DNA of 64,000 nucleotides from JACDAE01 sp963717195 (GTDB lineage Bacteria > Chloroflexota > Ktedonobacteria > Ktedonobacterales > Ktedonobacteraceae). The translations under genes and the position numbers were made by a program. This document shows, piece after piece, positions 1 through 8,746 of this stretch. The stretch lies in contig CAVQVR010000020.1 of the NCBI GenBank assembly GCA_963717195.1, positions 62,001 to 126,000 on the forward strand, read 5' to 3'. Positions within the stretch are counted from its first letter, which is position 1. Each line of letters opens with the position of its first letter. Below the pieces are notes generated by a model. The model was not told the DNA's origin. It saw nothing but the letters and a program-made list of their open reading frames with translations, and made no database searches.

Positions 1-249
1 CCGCTCTGCTCCCATGGCAGCAATCTCCTCCTGAAGGGTCTTTTTGCGACCATCCGACGTGGGTTTAGCCTCCAATTTGGCAAGAGCCTCTACCACGTCA
101 CTCCTCGACCCTAATTTCTTCGTGAGCACCTTCTTGAGCTTGTTGTACCCATCGGTGATGGCAGCCTTGCTTGTCTCTGTGAGGCCACTGGTGGCTCCTG
201 CTGATATCGCTGCAAGTGCAGCGATGATAGCTTTGGTAATTGGATCCAT
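1..249 (-). CDS. Adaptor-like protein, N-terminal part (paralogue 1, truncated by window)
   Basis: This is the start of the gene whose complete paralogue lies at 14658-15341. The start ATG (249-247) encodes MDPITKAII and is preceded by a GAGG ribosome site. Only about 83 residues are inside the window: an Ala-rich hydrophobic N-terminus, then a Lys-rich helix and the conserved KLGSRSDVVEALAKLEAKPT region. The function is unknown. The N-terminus resembles the 'DPIT..AALAAGA' domains seen in front of STAND or pentapeptide proteins of multicellular bacteria (from memory, not searched). Confidence 0.7.
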   Translation of the reverse strand, partial: MDPITKAIIAALAAISAGATSGLTETSKAAITDGYNKLKKVLTKKLGSRSDVVEALAKLEAKPTSDGRKKTLQEEIAAMGAER

Positions 250-1008
250 CGAATTATTTCCTCTCTTATTTTGATTTTCCTGAGGTGCGATGGTAGAGTG
301 TCATATTCTCTCTATACCATAGAGAGCATTTCCTAACTTCTCAAAAGCTCTTGAGTGGATGGGAACTCAGTCCTCGCCAGTGGGGACACTGGCAAAGTCA
401 AATAAGTTATCTTTGCTAGATCTTCTAGCACCTGGAGTGCTCTATAGATGTTGTCGTGTCAGAGGAACCATTTCACTCCCTCCAGAGCCTTCTCGAACTC
501 CTCTCCTTTATCCTGAACAGATGCTCCTTTGGCCATCTGGTTCAGCACGGTTATACGAAAGCAGTTGAGGATATACTCAATAAGGGGTTGAGGTCCTCAG
601 TTACATCGTGAACCGTGTCTCCTCCATTGCAGCAATGGTCTCACAGTAGAGTATATCGGCATCAGTTGATGAAGAAAAGTGTAATGGTACTTTTATCGCA
701 ATCATTCGGCTTGTTTCTATTCAGGAGGCGCAGCAACGTTACATAAGGCGGATGTAGGATTGCATCTCCGGTCGTGTCAGCAGGTCTTTGGTTTCCTGTT
801 CAATACGGAAAGATGGGAGAGGCAATAAACAAGTACTGATGTTCGGGAAGCAGTGCTTAATTGTTGAGTTTCTAAAAGTGTGAGTTTATTCACTTCCGCA
901 AGATGTAATTCTTCCTTAAAATGGGGCAGGCAAGCGGCTATACTCAAAACAAGCGAAAAAATAAGAGCCAACTTTTTGCAAGGGATTTATGGAAAGGATT
1001 ATTGAATC
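250..1008. other. Divergent intergenic region of copy 1 with a copy-specific segment
   Basis: About 760 bases separate the two divergent genes. Parts 250-305 and 602-1008 match copy 2; 310-600 does not. On the minus strand of the unique part there is an open stretch of about 45 codons ending with a TGA near 463, reading ...VQDKGEEFEKALEGVKWFL. It may be the tail of a lost gene. No convincing start codon was found. Confidence 0.5.
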
Positions 1009-1818
1009 ATGAAAATGCATTTCAAACGTACATTATTCTGCTCATTTTGTCTAGCAGCCCTCTTGCTGGCGCTCGGTACCGTTCCCAAGAGCTATGCGGC
1101 AGCACTCGCTCCCAGTAAAGTGCTCTCCGGCGAACCCTGCGACCCGAGTGAACCTCAGAATACGGGGATTTCCTATGACGCCAATGCATATATCACGGCC
1201 CAGACCGATGATACACTGAGTCCCCGCTCGATGGGGATGTTTAGTATTGCAGGATCGAGTGCGCCAACGATCGGCGCGTGGGCATGCATGGATGATGGTA
1301 CGGTTGCCCTGGATGTGGGCAATGTAGGGGCTGGCTGGTACAATGTGCAGACCACCGTGAATGGGATAACAACTCAGACGACACCGAACTCCAACGTATT
1401 TAACTTTGTTGACCATATGCAAATCGAACTCTATCTGCAAACGGACCAGCAATATACCTTCCAGGTTCAATCCTGTTCGCGTGTGTACTTCCGGTGGGCC
1501 ATCTGTAGCGCGTGGTCGCCCACGGTGAGCCTGGCGACGGCTGCGAACTCGTATTGTCAGAATGGGTATGTCTGGCGCGAGGCCGCTGCGTTTGACCATG
1601 TGTGTGTAACCCCTGACCAGCGCTCACAGGCTGCGTATGATAATAGTCAGGCCCCATCGCGTGTGAATCCTTATGGTGCCTATGGTCCTCAATCGTGCGT
1701 CTCTGGCTATGTCTGGCGCCAGGCGTTCGGCGGCGACTATGTGTGTGTGACTCCCGGCGAGCGCTCACAGGCTGCGTATGATAATAGTCAGGCCATTGCT
1801 CGCATCGTCGCGCTATAG
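1009..1818 (+). CDS. Secreted protein with two C-terminal GYVWR..VCVTP repeats (paralogue 1)
   Basis: The 269-residue protein starts at an ATG after a GGAAAGGATT ribosome site. A signal peptide is clear: MKMHFKRT, a hydrophobic core, then a VPKSYAA cleavage region near residue 30. The middle part is rich in Thr, Ser and Gly. The last about 85 residues hold two copies of a unit C..GYVWR.A...D.VCVTP..RSQAAYDNSQA; each unit has two Cys, likely a disulfide. Similar Cys-containing repeats occur in secreted actinobacterial and Ktedonobacter proteins of unknown role. The paralogue at 15812-16618 differs mainly by synonymous changes plus one variable patch (SRVYFRWAI versus SRTLWWTF), suggesting both are maintained. 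The function is unknown. Confidence 0.8.
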   Translation: MKMHFKRTLFCSFCLAALLLALGTVPKSYAAALAPSKVLSGEPCDPSEPQNTGISYDANAYITAQTDDTLSPRSMGMFSIAGSSAPTIGAWACMDDGTVALDVGNVGAGWYNVQTTVNGITTQTTPNSNVFNFVDHMQIELYLQTDQQYTFQVQSCSRVYFRWAICSAWSPTVSLATAANSYCQNGYVWREAAAFDHVCVTPDQRSQAAYDNSQAPSRVNPYGAYGPQSCVSGYVWRQAFGGDYVCVTPGERSQAAYDNSQAIARIVAL

Positions 1819-1975
1819 GAGAACAGGGCAAGGCAAGCGCATCCATCGTACGCGATTATTGCTAATTCTTACAAGATAACATCTACAATGAAAAGTGACG
1901 TGCCGGGAGTAGGGATAATACAGCTCAATAGACCCGGCACCAGAATTGACTACTTCAGAAGCGTGTCTTCTGATC

Positions 1976-2956
1976 CTACTTGGGTCCAAAGACGCCGAAC
2001 TGGTCTGCATTCTGCGGAGTGACCAGCACGCAGTCGATCAATTGTCGCTCAGGTTGCCCCGTTGAACCACTTGTAATAAATTTGTTCGCTTCATCCACCG
2101 CCGTCTTCGCAAGTTGTGACGCTGGCTGCAAGACGGTTGCCTTGATACCACCTTGTTTAATGGAAGCAAGGACATCAGGGCTACCATCGAAACCCACAAC
2201 GATCACTTTCGTCTTGTGAGCGTTGCTCAGGGCGGCCCATACTCCCAGGGCCATCGTGTCGTTTCCTGAGATCACGCCTTGAATATCGGGATGTGCCTGT
2301 AAGATGGTCTGCATGACCTGGAATGCCTTTGTCTGATCCCAGTCGGCCCGCTGATGGGCAACCATATGCATGCCGGGATACTGGTCAAGGATGCTATGGA
2401 AACCATTTGAACGCACCGCTGCGTTGGTATCCGATGCCAGTCCAAGAATCTCAACATAGTTTCCTTTTTCTCCCATCAACTTGGCAAACTGCTGCCCACC
2501 CAATACAGCTCCTTGTGAGTTATTGGAGACAATCTGAGCGGCGGCTACTCCGTTGGCATTGATTTCACGGTCGATCAGGAACGACGGAATGCCCGCTGCT
2601 TTGGCCTTTTGCACGGCAGCTACCGATGCATCAGCGCCCGCGTTGTCCAGGATAATCGCGGACGCATGACGTGCTATAGCAGTATCGATCTCCTGGTTTT
2701 GCTTATTCACGTCGTCATCGTGTGAAAGCACCAGTGTGTCATAGCCTACTGCCTTTGCTTCAGCATTCGCTGCATCTGCCTCGGCTTTGAAGAATACGTT
2801 GGCGGGTGAGGGGGTAATGATGACAATGAGTTTCTTGCTGCTGGATGTGCTCGGGGTACTGGAAGAAGATGACGTTGTGGTTTGTCCACAAGCTGCCAGT
2901 AGAAGCACCGCCGCTATAACAAGCCCATAGATAGAAAATGTTCGTCTCTGCATCAT
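1976..2956 (-). CDS. Sugar ABC transporter substrate-binding lipoprotein (RbsB-like)
   Basis: A periplasmic-binding-protein-like lipoprotein of 326 residues that captures a sugar outside the membrane for the importer encoded upstream. The start is the ATG at 2956, one of two tandem ATGs after an AGGAG site; a longer frame to 2998 lacks a signal. The N-terminus has a signal and lipobox LLLAACG, then a Ser/Thr linker. The fold shows KLIVIITPSPANVFFKAEADAANAEAKAVGYD, split here as KLIVIITPSP and FFKAEADAAN, and the ISGNDTMALG and VGFDGSPDVL motifs of the RbsB class (Peripla_BP_4). It is the last gene of the leftward operon, 133 bases after the permease gene. The ligand cannot be read from sequence; context suggests a pentose. 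Confidence 0.92.
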   Translation of the reverse strand: MMQRRTFSIYGLVIAAVLLLAACGQTTTSSSSSTPSTSSSKKLIVIITPSPANVFFKAEADAANAEAKAVGYDTLVLSHDDDVNKQNQEIDTAIARHASAIILDNAGADASVAAVQKAKAAGIPSFLIDREINANGVAAAQIVSNNSQGAVLGGQQFAKLMGEKGNYVEILGLASDTNAAVRSNGFHSILDQYPGMHMVAHQRADWDQTKAFQVMQTILQAHPDIQGVISGNDTMALGVWAALSNAHKTKVIVVGFDGSPDVLASIKQGGIKATVLQPASQLAKTAVDEANKFITSGSTGQPERQLIDCVLVTPQNADQFGVFGPK

Positions 2957-3089
2957 GATCACTGCTCCTAACTTTCTGCGTTGAAATGTTGCGCTCAACT
3001 CATATCCTGTTGACTAGTCAAATACTCTTACTAATGTTCTTTCTTTACGTGTTCCTCCTTTTCCTCCTATGTGCTTCTCTTGAGCCTGG

Positions 3090-4187
3090 CTATGCTTGTG
3101 CAAGCGAAGGACGCTTTTGTAATCTCACCTGGATCTGGTCAATGGCGACTGCCAGGATGATGACTACTCCTTTTACGATCATCTGCCAGAACTCCGAGAC
3201 GCCTATCAGGACCATGCCATCTCCTAAGACACTGATGACGAAGGCTCCTATAATGCTTCCGCCTATAGAACCCCGCCCCCCAAAGAGCGATGTTCCTCCT
3301 AGCACGACGGCAGCTATCGCAGTCAACTCATAGGTGTTCCCTGCGTCTGGCTGGGCGGCTTGCAGTTGTGATGCAATGATGAGTCCCACCAGCGCTGCAC
3401 AGAAGCCCGAAATCGCGTAGACAAAGAGTTTTATGCGGTTGACGCGTATCCCGGTAAGTATCGCAGCTTTGGGATTTCCCCCCACTGCGTAGACGCGCCT
3501 CCCAAAGGGGGTTCTGGCCGCTACGAATGCCGCTATAAGACCAGCTACTGCCATAAGCCAGATTGGCAGGGGAATTCCCAGTATCTGCCCGGAACCCAGG
3601 AATAGAAAGCCAGTGTTTCCCAGGCTCGGATCTCCTTGCAGATCGGGAAATGTTGCTCCATTGGAGGTGAGCAAGGCAAATCCACGGGCGACATACAGCA
3701 TACCCAATGTGGCAATAAAGGGAACGACGTTGAAGCGCGTAATGACCCATCCGTTCACCATTCCTATCAGCATGCCGATGATGAGCGTGATAAGAATGAC
3801 GATCCAGATGTTGAAATAGACAATAACGCCAAACATTGGCAAGGCGAGTCCCTGGTAGATCAGGCTGCCAGCAATCATTCCGGCCAACCCTACAATGGAC
3901 CCTACCGAGAGATCTATGCCCCCGGTCAGGATGGTAAACGACATGCCTATCGCCAGAAGTGCGTAAATCGAGGCATGCTCTATTGAGATCACTATATCGC
4001 CTGGTGTCAGGAAATTCGGTGAGAGAAACGAAAAAATAATGATGATCAAAAATAAAGCAATAAATGCTCTTAGCTGCAACAAGAGTCCTCCCAACCGTTT
4101 CCAACGCGACCCTTGCCCCTTCTCCCCTGATTGACTGGTTGACTCCTCTTTTAAATTTGGTCTGGGAGTTGATGACAGCTTACTCAT
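3090..4187 (-). CDS. Sugar ABC transporter permease (RbsC-like)
   Basis: This is the membrane channel subunit of the importer (BPD_transp_2 family), 365 residues from the ATG at 4187. That start has GGAGG 11 bases upstream and overlaps the ATPase stop by 8 bases, as in coupled operons; a longer frame to 4223 is less likely. It has about eight to ten hydrophobic segments and family motifs AIGMSFTILTGGIDLSVGS, AVVLGGTSLFGGRGS and the EAA-like GGNPKAAILTGIRVNRIK. The N-terminal 40 residues are polar and cytoplasmic. It should pair with the ATPase 4180-5764 and the binding protein 1976-2956. Confidence 0.93.
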   Translation of the reverse strand: MSKLSSTPRPNLKEESTSQSGEKGQGSRWKRLGGLLLQLRAFIALFLIIIIFSFLSPNFLTPGDIVISIEHASIYALLAIGMSFTILTGGIDLSVGSIVGLAGMIAGSLIYQGLALPMFGVIVYFNIWIVILITLIIGMLIGMVNGWVITRFNVVPFIATLGMLYVARGFALLTSNGATFPDLQGDPSLGNTGFLFLGSGQILGIPLPIWLMAVAGLIAAFVAARTPFGRRVYAVGGNPKAAILTGIRVNRIKLFVYAISGFCAALVGLIIASQLQAAQPDAGNTYELTAIAAVVLGGTSLFGGRGSIGGSIIGAFVISVLGDGMVLIGVSEFWQMIVKGVVIILAVAIDQIQVRLQKRPSLAQA

Positions 4188-5764
4188 TCTTCGCTTGCCC
4201 TCCGTTCTGTGTCGGCTGCTCATATTTCGCAGCTGAGGCGGTTACTAATGCCTGTTCTGTTGCTTCTTCGTGCGTGAATTCTCCCGTTATGCGTCCTTTC
4301 GCAAGCACGAGGATACGATCAGCTACCGCAAGTACCTCTCGTAGCTCCGATGAGACAAAGACAATGCCCAGTCCTTCTGCCGCAAGCTGGCTCATGAGCT
4401 TGAACATGTCGGCTTTGGCTCCGATGTCGATTCCGCGTGTTGGCTCATCCATGAGTAACACTTTCGGGGCGGTGAGCAAATTCCTGGCGACAACAACCTT
4501 CTGCTGATTCCCCTCCGCTCAAAGAGGTAATAAGCGCCTGGGGACTGGCGGCTTTGATGGTCAGTTTGTCGATCATCTGGACGACAGCGGCCTTCTCTTT
4601 TCTGGCTGATAGGTAGAAGCCTTGCAGGTATTTCTGCAAGCTGGCAAGCACAATATTGTTGGTGACGGAGAGCTGTTGAACCAATCCCTCTCGTTGCCGA
4701 TCCTCCGGTACTAATGTCAGCCCCTGCTGGATACGTCCAGGCACAGTCCGTGCTGAGACCTGTTTCCCTTCTATCCATATCGTTCCGCTCGCTTCTGGGT
4801 GGAGTCCCATCAAGCATTCCAATAGCTCTGTACGTCCAGCTCCCATCAATCCATACAGGCCCAGGATCTCGCGACTGTGTAATGAGAAAGAGACCTCTTC
4901 GAGAAGAAAACCACCACCGAGGCGTGGCAATGTCACATTTTCAACCCGTAGTAATTCCTTCCTCTGCGTATGGTTGGTATGAGCGTAAGTCTCATTTACA
5001 TCGCGTCCAATCATGCGTTGAATAACCCAATCCGTGTCGATACTCACGATTGGCGCTTCGGCGATAAAATGGCTATCGCGTAGCACTGTAATATAGTCAC
5101 CGATGCGTTGTATTTCATCCATCTTGTGTGAGATATAGATGATAGAAACTCCCTGCGCTTTTAGTTCTTTTATAATAGTGAAGAGTATTTCCACCTCTGC
5201 ATTCGTCAGGGCTGAGGTGGGTTCGTCCATGATCAAAATGCGCACATTCTGCGCGAGTGTCCTGGCGACTTCGACGATCTGCTGTTGCCCTAAGCGCAAA
5301 CTGCTGACAAGGGTTCCTGGATCTATCGGTTGTGCCAATCGCTCCATCAATTTTTGCGTCTGCGCGAATTGCATTTTGCTATCAATAACAACGCCGTAGC
5401 TTGTTCGCTCATGATTGACGAAGATGTTTTCCGCCACACTGAGATCGGGAAAGAGGCTGAGTTCCTGGTAGATGATGCCGATATGGTGCCTGTCAGCGTC
5501 TCGTGGTGATTTGAATTCTATTGGCCTGCCTTCCAGTAGAAGCTGCCCACCCGTTGGCTGTTCCGCTCCCGCCAGAATCTTCATTAACGTTGATTTGCCA
5601 GCTCCGTTCTCGCCTACCAGGACATTGACCTTCCCTCTGTAAACATTGAAGTCAACTTTGTTCAACGCGACTGTGGCATCGTAGATCTTCGTGATCTGCT
5701 CCGCCCGCAGAATAACCTCGTCCGCTATTGCTGGTGTGTTCTCTGAATGTGTCGCTGTCTGCAT
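4180..5764 (-). CDS. Sugar ABC transporter ATPase (RbsA-like), frameshifted in second domain
   Basis: A tandem ATPase with two nucleotide-binding domains powering sugar import. Domain 1 has Walker A GENGAGKST, signature SSLRLGQQQ and Walker B ILIMDEPTSAL. Domain 2 has the degenerate GLMGAGRTE loop and, after the break, LLMDEPTRGIDIG. The frame from 5764 ends early at 4445; the rest is in another frame reaching a stop at 4180. The break is in the C-run at 4510-4513 (GGGG in the coding strand): removing one G restores SLSGGNQQKVVVARNLL. Repaired length is about 527 residues, normal for the family. It is either a sequencing or assembly insertion, or a real lesion that would remove the second catalytic half. 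The ATG overlaps the preceding stop (TAATG). Confidence 0.88.
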
Positions 5765-6495
5765 TAAGTACTGGCTCCTCCGGGCGTGATCTTCATCGGC
5801 ATAATCGTAATCTGCTGCAAATCCAGGAAGGTAAATGCTCCATAGAACGTGATCATCTTCCCCCGCAATTTAGCAAAGTCGATACCTTGCAGGTTTTGTA
5901 CGGCATGGGCATTCAAAGCATCGGCGACCTGGGCATACTGTACCTGGTTCGTGAATTGACTAAAGTCGATGAAGCCGACACTGTCGCGCAGAGATGTTCC
6001 GAGTACAACCGGTCCGATCTGTAAAATAATGGTTGATTGCCCTGAGTATGCTGGCAGTTGAATGCTCATCGTCCCGTTGCGCGAACTGGTGTTGACTGCT
6101 GTGACCTTCCCCTGCCCTTTGACCATAAAATTGTAGAGGCCATCTGATGATTGCACGGCATATTGCTTTTGCGCTGCACTGCTATTGCTCTTCAACGCTG
6201 TCAGCACGGTACGAATGTCAACGGCTTTCTTGAGAACGGTCGGTACGACTTTGCTGGACCAGATGGAGTTGGTATAGGTGGTCGGATCAAACTGCTGATC
6301 AAACTGATTTGACTGGTTGCTGCCAGTCGTTGCGTTGATAGGTCTGACCGTATAGAGGCTGCAGGCGGCAATGACTTGCATGAGCACCAGGGCTGTAACC
6401 AGCAGGATCCATTGGCTCTGCCAGGAATGTTCCTGCGCTGCCAACGGCACATGCATTTGTGCTCTTTTCCTTATCTGCTCGTTTTGCTTGAACAT
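5764..6495 (-). CDS. DUF2291 family lipoprotein of sugar ABC operon
   Basis: A predicted membrane-anchored lipoprotein of 243 residues with a long N-terminal cytoplasmic stretch, a hydrophobic segment and a lipobox VIAAC near residue 45. The region FDPTTYTNSIWSSKVVPTVLKKAVD matches what I recall of DUF2291 (key residues: FDPTTY, IWSSKVVP). DUF2291 genes commonly sit with ribose-type ABC importers; the molecular role is not established. It is the first gene of the leftward operon: GAGGAG precedes the ATG, and the promoter at 6649-6677 is upstream. Its stop overlaps the ATPase start by one base. Confidence 0.85.
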   Translation of the reverse strand: MFKQNEQIRKRAQMHVPLAAQEHSWQSQWILLVTALVLMQVIAACSLYTVRPINATTGSNQSNQFDQQFDPTTYTNSIWSSKVVPTVLKKAVDIRTVLTALKSNSSAAQKQYAVQSSDGLYNFMVKGQGKVTAVNTSSRNGTMSIQLPAYSGQSTIILQIGPVVLGTSLRDSVGFIDFSQFTNQVQYAQVADALNAHAVQNLQGIDFAKLRGKMITFYGAFTFLDLQQITIMPMKITPGGAST

Positions 6496-6606
6496 ATCAT
6501 TGACTCCTCGCCTGGTCTAAAAACGTAGAGACACCAGTTCCGCAACGGGCCATCCAGGACTCGATGAGAGAGTCCTGGTTACGAGAAGAATTATAAGATA
6601 AAGTGC

Positions 6607-6619
6607 TGAATAAATATTC
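6607..6619. promoter_or_regulatory. Candidate SorC operator, copy 1
   Basis: The sequence TGAATAAATATTC contains the inverted repeat GAATA-AA-TATTC. It lies 29 bases downstream of the minus-strand -10 box at 6649-6654. The same 13 bases occur at 6772-6784, 28 bases after the plus-strand -10. Matching placement after both divergent promoters suggests a roadblock-type repressor site, plausibly for the SorC protein at 11211-12215. Confidence 0.6.
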
Positions 6620-6648
6620 CAAGATGAAAGTATATTCCTGATGAGCGT

Positions 6649-6677
6649 AGTATACTCGGAATATTGAGATGTGTCAA
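6649..6677 (-). promoter_or_regulatory. Sigma-A promoter of the leftward sugar-import operon
   Basis: On the minus strand, TTGACA (6677-6672) and TATACT (6654-6649) are separated by exactly 17 bases. This is a near-perfect consensus promoter. It would start transcription near 6642, giving a leader of about 145 bases before the DUF2291 gene. Confidence 0.8.
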
Positions 6678-6713
6678 GTTTTCCATTGGCGATTGTCTTG
6701 TGAAAAGCGGCCC

Positions 6714-6743
6714 TTGACATTGATTCCGACTACCTATTATACT
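6714..6743 (+). promoter_or_regulatory. Sigma-A promoter of the rightward sugar-catabolic operon
   Basis: TTGACA at 6714-6719 and TATACT at 6738-6743 are separated by 18 bases. It drives the isomerase-transketolase-kinase-regulator operon, and the leader from about 6750 to 6917 carries the second operator copy. Confidence 0.75.
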
Positions 6744-6771
6744 TGCAGTAAACTTAATATAATTTCATCGG

Positions 6772-6784
6772 TGAATAAATATTC
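6772..6784. promoter_or_regulatory. Candidate SorC operator, copy 2
   Basis: This is an exact second copy of TGAATAAATATTC, 28 bases after the -10 of the rightward promoter, mirroring the copy at 6607-6619. Confidence 0.6.
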
Positions 6785-6917
6785 TTTAAGGGTCCCTGAA
6801 CCCTGGGAGGATAAGAGACGGGCTCTGAAGCAGGTATGAGGCGTATGAGCCTATCGGAGGAACCAACAACAGTGTTGATTGTTGTTATTTGTTTGCATAT
6901 TTGTTCTGGAGGATGCC

Positions 6918-7910
6918 ATGAGCGATTACGAATTTGGAGCAGGTATCTGGATGTTTCAGCAATTCATTGATCGTTATGCCACTGATGCCTATGGGCCCCC
7001 GGTGGGCACTCTGGAAGCTATCGAGCGAGCTGCAGAGGTCGGTGCTATTAAGGTGTTGGACATCAATTATCCGTTTGCAGGTGAGGATGTTACTATCGAG
7101 CAGGTACGCGAAACCCTTCAGCGCACAGGGCTACGTGCTCAGGCGATCACCCCACATATCTATATGCGCGAGTTCCGTATGGGAAGTTTCACCAATCCGG
7201 ATGCTGCTATGCGGCGCAAGGCGGTGGATCTGGGAAAACGAGCTATCGAAGTAGCGCGTGCTCTTGATGCAAAGTACGTGAAATTCTGGCCCGGGCAGGA
7301 TGGATTTGACTATCCTTTCCAGGTCGACTACAGACGCATCTGGGATTATTCCGTTGACGGCATTCGAGCCGTGGCCCAGGCTGACCCGCACATGCAGTTT
7401 GCTATCGAATACAAGGAGAAAGAGCCGCGCACGCATATGTTTTTCAGTTCGGCGGCTCGCACCCTGCTAGCGATTGAGGACATGGGCGTAGAGAATGTTG
7501 GCATCGTGTTCGATCTGGGGCACTCATTCTTTGCCAAAGAAACGCCTGCTGATGTGCTGCAACTGGTGTCACGACGTGGCAAGCTGGTCAGTGTGGAGTT
7601 AAATGACAACTGGCGCGATTGGGACGATGATATGGCTGTTGGCTCGGTACATCTTATCGAGACACTGGAATTTCTCTATGCCCTGCGCCAGATCAACTGG
7701 CAGGGTCCCTTGCTGCTTGATCAGTTCCCCTTTCGGGAGAACCCCATTCACGCTGCCCGCACCAGCATAAGAACAATTCGTAGGCTCAACAGTTTGCTTG
7801 ATCGCTTTGACCTGAGCACCCTCGTCGCTGCCCAGGATCGGCAAGATGCCCTCGAAGCTCAGCAAATTGTGCTCGATATACTTCTTGGAACGGATGTTAT
7901 AAAGGACTGA
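6918..7910 (+). CDS. Xylose-isomerase-like TIM-barrel sugar isomerase (candidate D-apiose isomerase)
   Basis: A 330-residue protein of the xylose isomerase-like TIM-barrel (AP_endonuc_2) family that probably interconverts an aldose and ketose in the cytoplasm. The ATG at 6918 has GGAGG six bases upstream; a longer frame from 6879 is not needed. Likely metal ligands are the Glu in FAIEYKEKEPR, Asp and His in VFDLGHSFF, and the Glu/Asp/Asn in VSVELNDNWRDWDDD. The stretch KFWPGQDGFDYPFQVDYR is diagnostic of a sugar-isomerase subgroup. It is the first gene of an operon with a split transketolase and FGGY kinase, the composition described for D-apiose use (isomerase, kinase, two-subunit apulose-phosphate transketolase). 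The substrate is inferred from context only. Confidence 0.8.
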   Translation: MSDYEFGAGIWMFQQFIDRYATDAYGPPVGTLEAIERAAEVGAIKVLDINYPFAGEDVTIEQVRETLQRTGLRAQAITPHIYMREFRMGSFTNPDAAMRRKAVDLGKRAIEVARALDAKYVKFWPGQDGFDYPFQVDYRRIWDYSVDGIRAVAQADPHMQFAIEYKEKEPRTHMFFSSAARTLLAIEDMGVENVGIVFDLGHSFFAKETPADVLQLVSRRGKLVSVELNDNWRDWDDDMAVGSVHLIETLEFLYALRQINWQGPLLLDQFPFRENPIHAARTSIRTIRRLNSLLDRFDLSTLVAAQDRQDALEAQQIVLDILLGTDVIKD

Positions 7911-7915
7911 TCCTA

Positions 7916-8746
7916 GTGGATATACAGAAAGTCGATACATTGTTTAAGCTGGCAACTGCCGTTCGTCGAAGAGATTTGCAGATGATCTACGACGCCAAAA
8001 TCGGTCATATCGGTGGTGATCTCTCTGCCATCGATATTCTCGTAACGCTCTATTTTGGTGTTCTCCATATTGACCCTCGTGTGCCCAATGCTCCTGACCG
8101 TGATCGCTTCATCTTGAGTAAAGGGCACGGTGCGGGAGCGCTCTATACAACGCTTGCTCATGCTGGCTTTTTCCCACTTGAGGAACTCAAGACATTCGCA
8201 CAGCCTCTCTCGCGCCTGAACGGGCATCCTGACCGTAATAAAGTGCCCGGCGTGGAAACAAATACAGGACCTCTTGGGCATGGTTTGCCCGTTGCAGTAG
8301 GATCGGCGCTCGCTGCCAAATTGACTGATGCACGCTGGCGCGTATTCGTTCTGACGGGCGATGGTGAGCTGCAAGAAGGGAGCAACTGGGAGGCCGCTAT
8401 GTCAGCCGCACACTTTCAACTCGACAATCTAACCGTAATTGTCGACCGCAACCGTCTGCAGCAGGGAGATTGGACCGAGAAGACGATGCACCTCGATCCG
8501 CTTGCCGACAAATGGCGGGCATTCGGCTGGTCGGTGCAGGAGGTAGATGGCCACGATTATGCCTTACTGCTGGATACCTTTTCTCGTGTGCCATTCGAGT
8601 CGGGCAAGCCAAATTGCGTCATCGCCAATACCCATAAGGGCAAGGGGGTCTCGTTCATGGAAGATAAAGTGGGCTGGCATCACAGAGTCCCGACCGCTGA
8701 AGAACTTGCCACCGCTCTAAAGGAGTTGGAAGAGGTGACCGTATGA
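7916..8746 (+). CDS. Transketolase-like subunit, N-terminal (ThDP-binding) half
   Basis: A 276-residue protein covering the pyrophosphate-binding domain of transketolase. Its GTG start follows an AAGGA site and comes five bases after the isomerase stop. Motifs visible are KIGHIGGDLSAIDIL, DRFILSKGHGAGALY, GPLGHGLPVAVG and the ThDP Mg-binding motif GDGELQEGSNWEAAMSA followed by the Asn of DRNRLQ. It must pair with the C-terminal half encoded next. Such split transketolases often act on unusual ketose phosphates; with the neighbouring kinase and isomerase, apulose 4-phosphate is the leading candidate. It overlaps the next gene by 4 bases (ATGA), implying stoichiometric translation. Confidence 0.9.
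   Translation: MDIQKVDTLFKLATAVRRRDLQMIYDAKIGHIGGDLSAIDILVTLYFGVLHIDPRVPNAPDRDRFILSKGHGAGALYTTLAHAGFFPLEELKTFAQPLSRLNGHPDRNKVPGVETNTGPLGHGLPVAVGSALAAKLTDARWRVFVLTGDGELQEGSNWEAAMSAAHFQLDNLTVIVDRNRLQQGDWTEKTMHLDPLADKWRAFGWSVQEVDGHDYALLLDTFSRVPFESGKPNCVIANTHKGKGVSFMEDKVGWHHRVPTAEELATALKELEEVTV

Larger units (their letters stand above)
1..1818. repeat. Direct repeat module, copy 1 (left end cut by window)
   Basis: Base 1 aligns with 15093, and the alignment runs to the stop codon of the secreted-protein gene (1818 versus 16618). Both copies have the same orientation and the same two divergent genes. Most positions are identical by eye; differences are scattered substitutions, a few-base indel near 298, and a stretch of about 290 bases (roughly 310-600) present only in this copy. 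No transposase or terminal inverted repeats are visible, so this reads as a segmental duplication rather than an insertion sequence. Confidence 0.9.

Noticed and set aside
777..971. 64-codon minus-strand frame, also at 15580-15774
   Set aside because: Lipoprotein-like look (LSIAAC) but five of about seven substitutions between copies change the amino acid, so it is not under coding constraint.
4445..5764. ABC ATPase ending at 4445 as the true protein
   Set aside because: The last about 20 residues (ESAEGCC...) do not match the family, while the other frame restores SGGNQQK and the second Walker B.
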